Shown here: piece by piece, positions 52,038 to 59,550 of the stretch
Layout of the letters: the number at the start of each line of letters is the position of its first letter
Numbering within the stretch: the first letter of the stretch is position 1
Assembly: GCA_943912855.1 (NCBI GenBank)
Contig: CALTVC010000008.1
Location: 1 to 64,000, forward strand
Direction of reading: 5' to 3'
DNA: 64,000 nucleotides
Source of the DNA: an uncultured Flavobacterium sp.
GTDB lineage: Bacteria; Bacteroidota; Bacteroidia; Flavobacteriales; Flavobacteriaceae
Position numbers and translations under genes: made by a program
The notes under the pieces: generated by a model
What the model was told of the DNA's origin: nothing
Database searches by the model: none
Seen by the model: only the letters and a program-made list of their open reading frames with translations

Positions 52038-53078
52038 ATGGAATACAGATTTTTAGGCGCTTCGGGTTTACAGGTCCCTGTGCTGAGTTTTGGTACAGCT
52101 ACTTTTGGTGGCACAAACGATTTCTTTAAGGCTTGGGGCAGTACCCAGGTGCAGGAAGCTACCCGCCTGGTAGACATTTGTATGGAAGCGGGCGTTAACC
52201 TTTTTGATACCGCCGATATTTATTCAGACGGGGTTTCGGAAGAAGTATTGGGGCATGCCATTAAAGGTCACCAGCGCGATAGATTGCTACTGTCTACCAA
52301 GGCTACATTTACCTTTGGTGATGCTCCTAACAACCAGGGGTCGTCGCGCCATCATCTTACCAAGCAGATAGAGGGAAGCCTTAAACGCCTTGGAACAGAT
52401 TATATAGACATTTACCACATGCATGGTTTTGACGGCAATACGCCTGTAGAGGAAACCCTGCGCACGCTTGATGATTTAGTGCAAAGCGGTAAGATACGTT
52501 ACATTGCCGCCTCTAACTTTTCGGGTTGGCATCTTATGAAATCACAGGCTGTTTCAGAAAAATATGGCTGGAGCAAATACGTAGGGCACCAGGTATATTA
52601 TTCGTTGGCTAACCGCGAGTACGAATGGGAACTGATGCCACTGGGGCTGGACCAAAAAGTAGGTGCGCTGGTGTGGTCGCCACTTTCTGCCGGAAGGCTG
52701 GGAGGGAAGTACGGACGTAACAAGCCCATTCCGCAAGACAGCCGTGTGGCACAGGGCGGAAGTCCTGTACCCGAAATGGTGGTAAACGAAGAGGTATTTT
52801 ACAACACCGTAGATGCCCTGCACGAGGTAGCCGAAGAAACAGGCAAAAGCGTAGCACAGGTGGCACTAAACTGGCTATTGCAACGTCCTACGGTTTCCAG
52901 CATTATTATAGGGGCCAGGAATGAAGAGCAACTGAAACAAAACCTTGGCGCGGTAGGCTGGAACCTTACTACAGAACAGGTAAAGAAACTGGACGAAGCA
53001 AGCACCGTACCGCCCATTTACCCATATTGGCACCAATGGCAAAACAAGTCGCTTAATCCTACACCGGAGTTTTATTAA
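52038..53078 (+). CDS. Aldo/keto reductase
   Basis: A 346-residue NADPH-dependent oxidoreductase of the AKR (voltage-gated K+ channel beta-subunit-like) type. The catalytic tetrad is visible: Asp and Tyr in FDTADIYSDG, Lys in LLSTKATF, His in IYHMHGFD. The C-terminal cofactor motif is IIIGARNEEQLKQNLGA. A barrel of normal length with the long loop PIPQDSRVAQGGSP. No operon partners. Octamer-repeat element B starts 6 nt after its stop. Substrate unknown. Confidence 0.94.
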   Translation: MEYRFLGASGLQVPVLSFGTATFGGTNDFFKAWGSTQVQEATRLVDICMEAGVNLFDTADIYSDGVSEEVLGHAIKGHQRDRLLLSTKATFTFGDAPNNQGSSRHHLTKQIEGSLKRLGTDYIDIYHMHGFDGNTPVEETLRTLDDLVQSGKIRYIAASNFSGWHLMKSQAVSEKYGWSKYVGHQVYYSLANREYEWELMPLGLDQKVGALVWSPLSAGRLGGKYGRNKPIPQDSRVAQGGSPVPEMVVNEEVFYNTVDALHEVAEETGKSVAQVALNWLLQRPTVSSIIIGARNEEQLKQNLGAVGWNLTTEQVKKLDEASTVPPIYPYWHQWQNKSLNPTPEFY

Positions 53079-53084
53079 AGTTAC

Positions 53085-53231
53085 TGAGTTTCTGAGCCTC
53101 TTAGTTTCTGAGTCACTGAGCTTCTTAGCTTTTGAGTATAAACTCTATAAAAAAATAAGCCCCGCAATATATGCATTGCGGGGCTTTCTTATATAAAATC
53201 TAAGTATCTAAGAAACTAAGTAGCTCAGAAG
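53085..53231. repeat. Octamer-repeat element B flanking a terminator
   Basis: Left arm: seven consecutive units in 8-nt register at 53085, 53093, 53101, 53109, 53117, 53125 and 53133 (TGAG or TTAG). Right arm: four inverted units at 53200, 53208, 53216 and 53224 (CTAA or CTCA). The arms can pair over about 30 nt with the terminator at the tip. The right arm ends 1 nt from the stop codon of the minus-strand prolyl isomerase gene. Confidence 0.8.
53157..53190. terminator. Bidirectional terminator inside octamer element B
   Basis: Perfect 12-bp stem AAGCCCCGCAAT with ATTGCGGGGCTT, 6-nt loop, between convergent genes. Confidence 0.88.
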
Positions 53232-53232
53232 C

Positions 53233-54342
53233 TTATTTATTAGCCATCTTAAGTTCAAACACAAGGTTAGCGTTGCCCGGTATTTTACCCATTGGGGCAC
53301 CACGCTCACCATAACCAAGGTGAGATGGGATGAAGATGATGGCCTCATCGCCTGGGTTCATTTTCTCAAGACCTTCAAGGAAGCCCGGTATCATGCCTGA
53401 TTTAGTACCTACCTTAAAAGGAATTGGCACATAAGCACCCGCTGCATCTTTCTGAGGGATGTAGTTATTAAAGTCCTTAGCTACCTGTGGAATGCTAGAG
53501 TCAAAAAGGAAACCGTCTTCAAGGAAACCAGAGTAGTCTACAAGAACCTCAGTACCATCGGCAGGTTTAGCACCCGCGCCTTTTTTGGTAATGATGTAAG
53601 AAAGACCCGATTCTGTTTTGGTAGCTTTAGCCTTCATTTCTTTGAAGTACGCTACTTTATCGGCTTTTACTTTGGCAGCAGCTTCATCTTTAGCTTTTTG
53701 CTCGGCAAGCCTTTTTTCGTTAATGTCTTTAAATACTTTTGGGGCGTTAAATTTCTTAGCCTCTTTACCTACACGTAGTATTTTAACGCTAGTAATTTTA
53801 TCGCCTTGAGCTATGGCGTTTACAACATCCTGTCCGCTAACAACATGACCAAAAACAGTGTGAATACCGTCAAGGTGTGGCGTAGCTTTGTGTGTAATGA
53901 AGAACTGGCTACCGTTAGTAGCAGGACCAGCATTAGCCATACTCAGTATGCCGGGACCGGTGTGTTTAAGTTCAGGTTTAATTTCATCGGCAAATTTATA
54001 GCCCGGTCCGCCCGAACCATCACCGTTAGGGTCGCCACCCTGAATCATGAAATCTTTAATAACACGGTGCCATGTAAGACCGTCGTAGAATTTTTTTCCT
54101 TTGTATTTAGCGTCCACAAACTCGTTAGTACCTTCGGCAAGTGATACGAAGTTAGCTACGGTAAGTGGGGTTTTCTGGTACTCAAGTGTGGTGATGATAG
54201 TACCTTTGTTTGTTGTGAATTCTGCATATAGCCCATCCGGCAAATTTTTAGGGTCTATCTGCTGTTCGGCAGTGTTAGATGTACCCATGCACGAGGTGAG
54301 AAGTGCTATAAGACTTAAAAAAAGACTTGTCATTTTTTTCAT
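53233..54342 (-). CDS. Dual cyclophilin-FKBP peptidyl-prolyl isomerase lipoprotein
   Basis: A 369-residue lipoprotein (FLSLIALLTSC lipobox) with two unrelated prolyl-isomerase domains. The cyclophilin domain (about 37-195) has WHRVIKDFMIQGGDPNGDG and NGSQFFITH. The cyclosporin-binding Trp of human cyclophilin A is replaced by His (ATPHLDG). A charged, Lys/Ala-rich helix (205-240) links to an FKBP domain (about 260-369: LVDYSGFLEDGFLFDSS, MIPGFLEGLEKMNPGDEA, YGERGA). This cyclophilin-first order matches the CFBP group described from Flavobacterium. It follows gldI by 10 nt and nrnA in one operon, suggesting folding of exported gliding/T9SS proteins. Confidence 0.93.
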   Translation of the reverse strand: MKKMTSLFLSLIALLTSCMGTSNTAEQQIDPKNLPDGLYAEFTTNKGTIITTLEYQKTPLTVANFVSLAEGTNEFVDAKYKGKKFYDGLTWHRVIKDFMIQGGDPNGDGSGGPGYKFADEIKPELKHTGPGILSMANAGPATNGSQFFITHKATPHLDGIHTVFGHVVSGQDVVNAIAQGDKITSVKILRVGKEAKKFNAPKVFKDINEKRLAEQKAKDEAAAKVKADKVAYFKEMKAKATKTESGLSYIITKKGAGAKPADGTEVLVDYSGFLEDGFLFDSSIPQVAKDFNNYIPQKDAAGAYVPIPFKVGTKSGMIPGFLEGLEKMNPGDEAIIFIPSHLGYGERGAPMGKIPGNANLVFELKMANK

Positions 54343-54352
54343 TTATAGTTAA

Positions 54353-54910
54353 TTAATTCTGCTTTGTAGTATCTGGTTTAATGTCGTTTAGTGTTACGGT
54401 ACATATAAGTGGCTCGTTGGTGCCTATGCGGTCGTTATCGCCGTGGTAACCAAAGCCCATGTGCGACGGAAACAGGAACGTTACGGTTTCGCCCTCGTTC
54501 ATCAGCTTAATACCATCCCTAAGTCCCATCATAATGTTTTGCTTGTCTACGCGATACACTTGCGGACGCAGTTCTGCCTGGCTGTAAATCACATTGCCTT
54601 TAATGTCTTTGATTTCATAATCAAAGTAAGCTATGTCGCCCAGCTTAGGGGTAATGCTGTCTGTGGTAACCTCTTTATCGTAAAAATACCAGTATCCTTT
54701 AGATGAAGCTATGTATTTTACCTTAGGCGTGCTTTTCATTATAGAGTCGAGTTGTTGCTCCTCATTGGCTATGAGTTTTTTGTTTCGCTCAATGCTCTCC
54801 TTCATAAACGTACCCTCGCTGTGCGAAACCGGCCTGCGTGCCTGTTGCTGTGAACAGGCGGTTAGGCTCACTGCCATAACCAACGCTATAATGCCAAATG
54901 CCTTTTTCAT
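54353..54910 (-). CDS. gldI: Gliding motility lipoprotein GldI (FKBP-type prolyl isomerase)
   Basis: A 185-residue lipoprotein (lipobox around SLTAC) with an FKBP-type domain: GDIAYFDYEIKDIKGNVIYS, MMGLRDGIKLMNEGETVTF, PSHMGFGYHGDND. A helical N-terminal segment (RRPVSHSEGTFMKESIERNK) is characteristic of GldI. In Flavobacterium johnsoniae gldI is required for gliding, probably by assisting folding of Gld or T9SS proteins in the periplasm. It begins 1 nt after the nrnA stop and is followed 10 nt later by the dual isomerase. Recognition is strong. Confidence 0.93.
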   Translation of the reverse strand: MKKAFGIIALVMAVSLTACSQQQARRPVSHSEGTFMKESIERNKKLIANEEQQLDSIMKSTPKVKYIASSKGYWYFYDKEVTTDSITPKLGDIAYFDYEIKDIKGNVIYSQAELRPQVYRVDKQNIMMGLRDGIKLMNEGETVTFLFPSHMGFGYHGDNDRIGTNEPLICTVTLNDIKPDTTKQN

Positions 54911-54911
54911 C

Positions 54912-55925
54912 TTATTCTATATTAATGTGCGCTAAAGTAGCAATAAATTTTTGTATCGTAGCCTTCATAGACAGCGTACTGCGGCCACCGGCTGCATTTA
55001 TGTGTCCGCCTCCGCTAAAATGTTCGCGCGCGTACTGGTTTACATCAAAACCGGTCTTAGAACGGAACGATATTTTTATGATGCCTTCATCTTTATTTTC
55101 GGTAAAAAATGCCGTAAACGCTATGCCTTTCATGCTAAGACCGTAATTGACCACACCTTCGGTGTCGCCTTTCAGGTGGTTAAGGCGGTTAAGCTCTTCC
55201 TGCGTAAGGAAACTATATGATGTTTTGTATTCTGGCAGGATAACCATGTTTTCCAATGATTGTGCCAAAATTTTAAGACGACTTGGAGAATTGTTGTCAA
55301 ACAGGTTGCTGTGCACACTACTGTTGTCTACACCCAGGTCTATGAATTCGGCTACAATGCGGTGGGTAGTACCCGTGGTGGTATGGAAACGGAACGAACC
55401 CGAATCGGTTACTATACCCGTATAAAGGCAAGTACCTATGGTTTTGTCCAGCAAATCACCTCTGCCCAATTGCTGAATGAAATGATACACCATTTCGCAG
55501 GTACTGCCATACTGGGTATCGCTAAAGGTAACCACGGCATAGTCATCGGGTTTCTGGTGGTGGTCTATCATTATAAACGGAGCGGTAACCTTGCGTAATG
55601 CCGATTCCATGGCATCGCCGGTACGCCCCAAGTGGTTAAAATCAAGTGTAAAAACCAGCTCCGCATTGTCCAGTATCTTTATGCCCTCGGGAATGTCCTT
55701 TTCAAAAACCTTTACGGTTTCAGATCCCGGCAACCACGCCAGGAAATCCGGAAATTCGTTCGGGCTTAGTACCACCGGATCGTGACCCAGTTTTGTAAGG
55801 AAATGGTATAGCCCCAGGGTAGAACCCAGTGCATCTCCGTCTGGGTTGCGGTGGTGTATTATGGCAATTTTCTTTGGTTCGGCCAGTAGTTCCTGTGCCT
55901 TACGTATCGCGTCTGGTGTCATCAT
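54912..55925 (-). CDS. nrnA: DHH/DHHA1 phosphoesterase, NrnA-like oligoribonuclease/pAp phosphatase
   Basis: A 337-residue manganese-dependent phosphoesterase that degrades nanoRNA and dephosphorylates pAp. DHH motifs: HHRNPDGDALGSTLGL, FTLDFNHLGRTGD, MIDHHQKPDD. The DHHA1 domain ends with SGGGHINAAGG. The start is taken at 55925 (the first of two adjacent ATGs). A longer reading to 56042 adds 39 residues ahead of the fold and ahead of the promoter-like TATTTTCG at 55930-55937. First gene of the nrnA-gldI-CFBP operon. Confidence 0.9.
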   Translation of the reverse strand: MMTPDAIRKAQELLAEPKKIAIIHHRNPDGDALGSTLGLYHFLTKLGHDPVVLSPNEFPDFLAWLPGSETVKVFEKDIPEGIKILDNAELVFTLDFNHLGRTGDAMESALRKVTAPFIMIDHHQKPDDYAVVTFSDTQYGSTCEMVYHFIQQLGRGDLLDKTIGTCLYTGIVTDSGSFRFHTTTGTTHRIVAEFIDLGVDNSSVHSNLFDNNSPSRLKILAQSLENMVILPEYKTSYSFLTQEELNRLNHLKGDTEGVVNYGLSMKGIAFTAFFTENKDEGIIKISFRSKTGFDVNQYAREHFSGGGHINAAGGRSTLSMKATIQKFIATLAHINIE

Positions 55926-55929
55926 TTTG

Positions 55930-55937
55930 CGAAAATA
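55930..55937 (-). promoter_or_regulatory. -7-like element of nrnA, predicts leaderless mRNA
   Basis: TATTTTCG on the minus strand (one mismatch to the consensus), 4 nt before the ATG, with TTG 20 nt upstream as a -33 candidate. Confidence 0.5.
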
Positions 55938-56207
55938 CATCTTTTTCGTTGTACAGCCAATTTTGTATAGGCTATGAAGCAGAATAAAAAAAGCCTGTTG
56001 TACGGATTGATATACCAGAGCAACTTTTTCATTAGCATACATCTTTTACCACAATGCTCACCAAGTTTTACACAAGGTCCACAAAAGGTATTTATTGTAG
56101 CTTTTTAATGTGCACAAAGGTTTTCTGAAAGAAAACTTTGAAGAACACAAATAGAGTTGCATCTGTATGATAATCCATACAACAGGCGGAAATATATAGT
56201 GGAGCAT

Positions 56208-56885
56208 TTATAGTCCTGAAATCTGTCGTTGGGGCTGGTGCATATAAAAGTATACACCTGTTGTTTTGTAGAGGTTATCGGCTACGGGTACATATTCGTT
56301 ATTACCTGTTATTATTTTGCTTTCGGCGTTAGGTTCAAAATGTAGCAATCCTAAGACTTCCTGTTGGTTATCGGAGTCAATAACGTGAATACTGTTATTT
56401 CTGTCATTACCTGTACCACTACTCATTATGGCATCGGCTATCATTTCTATCTGAGCGCGCTCTTTAATGGCATCGTCGTACTGCCCGAGTTCTTTAAGGC
56501 AAAACATACGGTATTGTTTAAGCAATATGCTAAACGGTTTGTATTGTAACAACACATTGCTGTAGGTTAAGGCTTTGATATAGTCATTTTTGTCAGGGCT
56601 GGGTTTGCTTAGTATTTGGTTAAAACCATCCAGAGCCACAGAGGCGGTGGATGTTTGTACCTTGTGCGCTACAAACAAATTTCCGTAATACAGGTGGCGG
56701 AGTTGATCAGTGGTTAACGATGCATCGGCTTTGTTGTATCGTGCCTCCAAGGCAGGGTAGTAGTAGGGTGACGAAGCGTCCTGTATGTTTTTTTCTATCT
56801 GTGTGTAATCAGGGGCGGAAGTTTCCTGGGCAGTGGCGCCGGCTCCCATTATTAGGATAACCAGCAGGGTAATGATCTTCTTCAT
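56208..56885 (-). CDS. DUF4919 exported protein
   Basis: A 225-residue exported protein. A signal peptide (IITLLVILIMGAGATAQ) is followed by a mainly helical domain: APDYTQIEKNIQDASSPYYY, LRHLYYGNLFVAHK, FSILLKQYRMFCLKELGQYD. The repeated helix pairs resemble TPR-type packing. The pattern fits DUF4919, a small Bacteroidota family of unknown function. Monocistronic, with a -7-like TACCTTTA shortly upstream. Confidence 0.8.
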   Translation of the reverse strand: MKKIITLLVILIMGAGATAQETSAPDYTQIEKNIQDASSPYYYPALEARYNKADASLTTDQLRHLYYGNLFVAHKVQTSTASVALDGFNQILSKPSPDKNDYIKALTYSNVLLQYKPFSILLKQYRMFCLKELGQYDDAIKERAQIEMIADAIMSSGTGNDRNNSIHVIDSDNQQEVLGLLHFEPNAESKIITGNNEYVPVADNLYKTTGVYFYMHQPQRQISGL

Positions 56886-56994
56886 GATACCGTTCTTTTC
56901 TTATTATAAAGGTATGACAAGATGTATGCCGTTTTTCTTAACGGATATCCAATTGGGATAGTGTTAACTTGTAATTGGTGGATGTTATCTGTAA

Positions 56995-57039
56995 CATCGG
57001 GCGTTGCCCGATGCTGTAATGTCTGACCCTTTCAGGGTC
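56995..57039. repeat. Double-hairpin palindromic element
   Basis: Two perfect triloop hairpins 11 nt apart: CATCGGGC-GTT-GCCCGATG (56995-57013) and GACCCT-TTC-AGGGTC (57025-57039). No adjacent T-run, so not a terminator. Its form resembles paired REP-type repeat elements; only one copy is in the window. Confidence 0.5.
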
Positions 57040-57101
57040 TTGTGCGCACCACTTACAGGGGATTTGAAATTTTTGATGATATCGGTAATGTATCGTTATA
57101 A

Positions 57102-57266
57102 ATGCTCCTCAAATTCTGCCAAAATAAGATGTTGCCAATGCTTGTGCCCTCAATACTATTTAAAATAGGTACTAATACTGGCATGATACCGGTTGTTCTT
57201 GAGGACCTTGATTACATAGAACCCTGCCAAGTAATCTGCGTATTATTGGACAACTTAGATTTTTAA
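57102..57266 (+). CDS. Possible small protein, 54 aa
   Basis: An ATG directly after an in-frame TAA opens 54 codons. The predicted protein starts MLLKFCQNKMLPML and contains VVLEDLDYIEPCQVICVLLD. It is hydrophobic with an acidic patch and three cysteines. No homolog is recognised. A strong intrinsic terminator begins 16 nt after its stop, and no other plus-strand gene lies upstream that could use it, which is the main reason to consider the ORF or its transcript real. No clear promoter is visible. It could equally be a non-coding RNA spanning the double hairpin and this ORF. Confidence 0.35.
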   Translation: MLLKFCQNKMLPMLVPSILFKIGTNTGMIPVVLEDLDYIEPCQVICVLLDNLDF

Positions 57267-57281
57267 AAAATCAGATATACT

Positions 57282-57314
57282 GTAAGTCCCGCCATTGGCG
57301 AGACTTACTTTTTT
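57282..57314 (+). terminator. Strong intrinsic terminator without an annotated upstream gene
   Basis: Stem GTAAGTCCCGCC with GGCGAGACTTAC, ATT loop, then a T-run. It points in the plus direction, whereas the neighbouring upstream gene is on the minus strand. Confidence 0.8.
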
Positions 57315-57328
57315 GTAAATTCGCTGTT

Positions 57329-57727
57329 ATGGATGCAAACGAAATAACCGAATTTTTAGGCGGTTGCCAGGTATTTGAAGAAGAAACATTCGATGATTTT
57401 ATGGAACGGTATCAGGGCTTCTCGGCAGGATTGTATAGCGTTATAAAGGTAGAAATGCCCCATGTGTTTCAGTACATGAAGCTTTACAAAGCCGTTGCAG
57501 CTACAGGTACCTGCACAGGAGGGTATTGGCCAGATGACAGCTATGCTATTTATTCGTATGGAGAGAATTGTTTTGCCATACAGCTCGACTATGATGGAAC
57601 TATAATAGTCTTTAACATCAATAACAGCAGTCTTTCATTTGAAACCGGCTACTGGTCTGAAATACCTTTAAAAGATACCATAGATTTTTTAAAAAAATGT
57701 TTTGGTGATCTGAAATCTGAGATTTAA
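57329..57727 (+). CDS. Hypothetical protein, 132 aa
   Basis: A soluble, acidic 132-residue protein I do not recognise. It has an N-terminal helix (EEETFDDFMERYQGFSAGLY), a second helix (VFQYMKLYKAVAAT) and strand pairs (NCFAIQLDYDGTIIVFNIN) ending in SEIPLKDTIDFLKKCFGDLK. The layout resembles small Imm-type or SMI1/KNR4-like proteins but lacks their signature motifs. A -7-like TAAATTCG lies about 5 nt before the ATG. Located between an orphan terminator and guaA, 40 nt before the latter. Confidence 0.65.
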   Translation: MDANEITEFLGGCQVFEEETFDDFMERYQGFSAGLYSVIKVEMPHVFQYMKLYKAVAATGTCTGGYWPDDSYAIYSYGENCFAIQLDYDGTIIVFNINNSSLSFETGYWSEIPLKDTIDFLKKCFGDLKSEI

Positions 57728-57756
57728 AAATATTTTCACAATTTCAATTAATGCGT

Positions 57757-57764
57757 TACTTTTG
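57757..57764 (+). promoter_or_regulatory. -7 element of guaA, predicts leaderless mRNA
   Basis: TACTTTTG ends 3 nt before the ATG at 57768. A TTG at 57762 that also opens the frame lies inside the element and is therefore excluded as start. Confidence 0.6.
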
Positions 57765-57767
57765 CGC

Positions 57768-59297
57768 ATGCAACACAACGTACTTATTTTAGATTTCGGT
57801 TCGCAATACACACAACTTATTGCGCGCAGGGTTCGCGAGTTAAACATCTTCTGCGAAATTTTCCCTTACAACAATCCACCAGCCGACCTATCGGTATACA
57901 AGGCTGTAATACTATCGGGCAGTCCGTTTTCGGTACGCGCCGAAGACGCCCCTCATCCTGAACTTAGCGAAATTCGTGGTAAAAAGCCGCTACTTGCTGT
58001 ATGCTACGGTGCGCAGTACCTGGCACACTTTAACGGTGGTGAGGTAGCCCCGAGTAACATTCGGGAGTACGGCCGTGCCAACCTGAGCTATATTAAAGAA
58101 GGTGAGCCGTTCCTTGAAGGTGTGTCTGAGAACAGCCAGGTATGGATGAGCCATTCTGATACCATTAAAAAACTGCCTGAAGGCGGTGTGGTACTTGCCA
58201 GTACTAAAGACGTGGCGAATGCCGCTTACCGCATAGAGGGCGAAACTACCTACGCCATACAATACCACCCGGAAGTGTACCACAGTACAGACGGTACTAA
58301 GATGCTGGAAAACTTCCTTGTAAAAATTGCAGGAGTGGAGCAGAGCTTTACACCAAATTCTTTTGTAGAAGATACCGTAGCCGAACTTAAAGCCAAAATA
58401 GGTACAGATAAAGTAGTACTTGGCCTGTCTGGTGGGGTAGACTCTACCGTGGCGGCTGTATTGCTAAACAAAGCCATAGGCGATAACCTGTACTGTATTT
58501 TTGTAAACAACGGTCTGCTTCGTAAAGACGAGTTTGCAAACGTACTGGATCAATATAAAGACATGGGGCTAAACGTAAAGGGCGTAGATGCCTCAGAACG
58601 CTTCCTGTCGCAGCTTGCAGGTATAGATGATCCTGAAACCAAACGCAAAACTATAGGTCGTGTATTCATTGAAGTATTTGATGACGAGGCACACCTGCTT
58701 ACCGATGTTAAGTGGCTGGGGCAGGGTACCATTTACCCGGACGTGATTGAGTCGGTTTCGGTAAAAGGGCCATCGGCTACCATAAAGTCGCACCACAATG
58801 TGGGTGGACTACCTGATTTTATGAAACTTCAGGTAGTAGAACCACTTCGTATGTTGTTTAAAGATGAGGTACGCCGTGTGGGTAAAACATTGGGCATAGA
58901 CCCTGAACTGCTTGGTCGTCACCCGTTCCCTGGACCGGGTTTGTCTATCCGCATCCTGGGCGATATTACACCGGAGAAAGTACGCATACTACAAGAGGTA
59001 GATCATATATTTATTCAAGGGCTAAAAGACCACGGGCTGTACGATAAAGTTTGGCAGGCGGGCGCTATACTACTACCTGTAAACAGTGTAGGTGTTATGG
59101 GCGATGAGCGTACCTACGAAAAAGTAGTTGCCCTGCGTGCCGTAGAAAGTACCGATGGTATGACAGCCGACTGGGTACACCTGCCGTATGAGTTCCTGAT
59201 GAAGATAAGTAACGAGATTATAAATAAGGTAAAAGGAGTAAACAGAGTAGTGTATGACATAAGCTCTAAACCGCCTGCCACCATAGAGTGGGAGTAA
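57768..59297 (+). CDS. guaA: GMP synthase (glutamine-hydrolysing)
   Basis: Converts XMP to GMP using ATP and glutamine-derived ammonia. The N-terminal class I amidotransferase has ILDFGSQYTQLIARRVRE, the nucleophile Cys in LAVCYGAQYLAH, and His-Glu in QYHPEVYH. The PP-loop ATP pyrophosphatase is GLSGGVDSTVAAVLL. The dimerisation domain ends with the C-terminal signature YDISSKPPATIEWE. The 509 residues are normal. The ATG at 57768 is chosen because the promoter element sits immediately before it. Monocistronic with a terminator. Complements purB in purine synthesis but is not linked to it. Confidence 0.97.
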   Translation: MQHNVLILDFGSQYTQLIARRVRELNIFCEIFPYNNPPADLSVYKAVILSGSPFSVRAEDAPHPELSEIRGKKPLLAVCYGAQYLAHFNGGEVAPSNIREYGRANLSYIKEGEPFLEGVSENSQVWMSHSDTIKKLPEGGVVLASTKDVANAAYRIEGETTYAIQYHPEVYHSTDGTKMLENFLVKIAGVEQSFTPNSFVEDTVAELKAKIGTDKVVLGLSGGVDSTVAAVLLNKAIGDNLYCIFVNNGLLRKDEFANVLDQYKDMGLNVKGVDASERFLSQLAGIDDPETKRKTIGRVFIEVFDDEAHLLTDVKWLGQGTIYPDVIESVSVKGPSATIKSHHNVGGLPDFMKLQVVEPLRMLFKDEVRRVGKTLGIDPELLGRHPFPGPGLSIRILGDITPEKVRILQEVDHIFIQGLKDHGLYDKVWQAGAILLPVNSVGVMGDERTYEKVVALRAVESTDGMTADWVHLPYEFLMKISNEIINKVKGVNRVVYDISSKPPATIEWE

Positions 59298-59318
59298 TCC
59301 TTAATTAAATTTTAACAT

Positions 59319-59352
59319 AAAACGCGCCTTTCTGTGATTGGCGCGTTTTTTA
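59319..59352 (+). terminator. Intrinsic terminator of guaA
   Basis: Stem AAAACGCGCC with GGCGCGTTTT, 11-nt loop, T-run after it. Confidence 0.92.
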
Positions 59353-59495
59353 TTTTGTTTGCTTTTGTAATATTCTTAGTAAATTACAGGTAGTTGGTCG
59401 GTAATAGTGGGTGTTTTGTCGAAAAACCGAATTTTAACTAAAAATTTATAAAGTAAGGTATTGTTAAAACATTTTAACTCCCTAATTTTATGAGC

Positions 59496-59513
59496 GGTTA
59501 AAGGGGTTTAACC
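59496..59513. promoter_or_regulatory. 18-bp dyad before the LysM gene
   Basis: GGTTAAA-GGGG-TTTAACC, a perfect 7-bp dyad 37 nt before the ATG. Either an operator or a leader hairpin. The rest of the 59353-59550 gap is AT-rich and otherwise featureless. Confidence 0.35.
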
Positions 59514-59550
59514 ACAAAGACTACTACACTAAATAAATTTTTTGGGGAAA

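Noticed and set aside
57728..57767. Purine riboswitch before guaA
   Set aside because: The gap is 40 bp and the promoter element lies 3 nt before the ATG, leaving no room for a leader.
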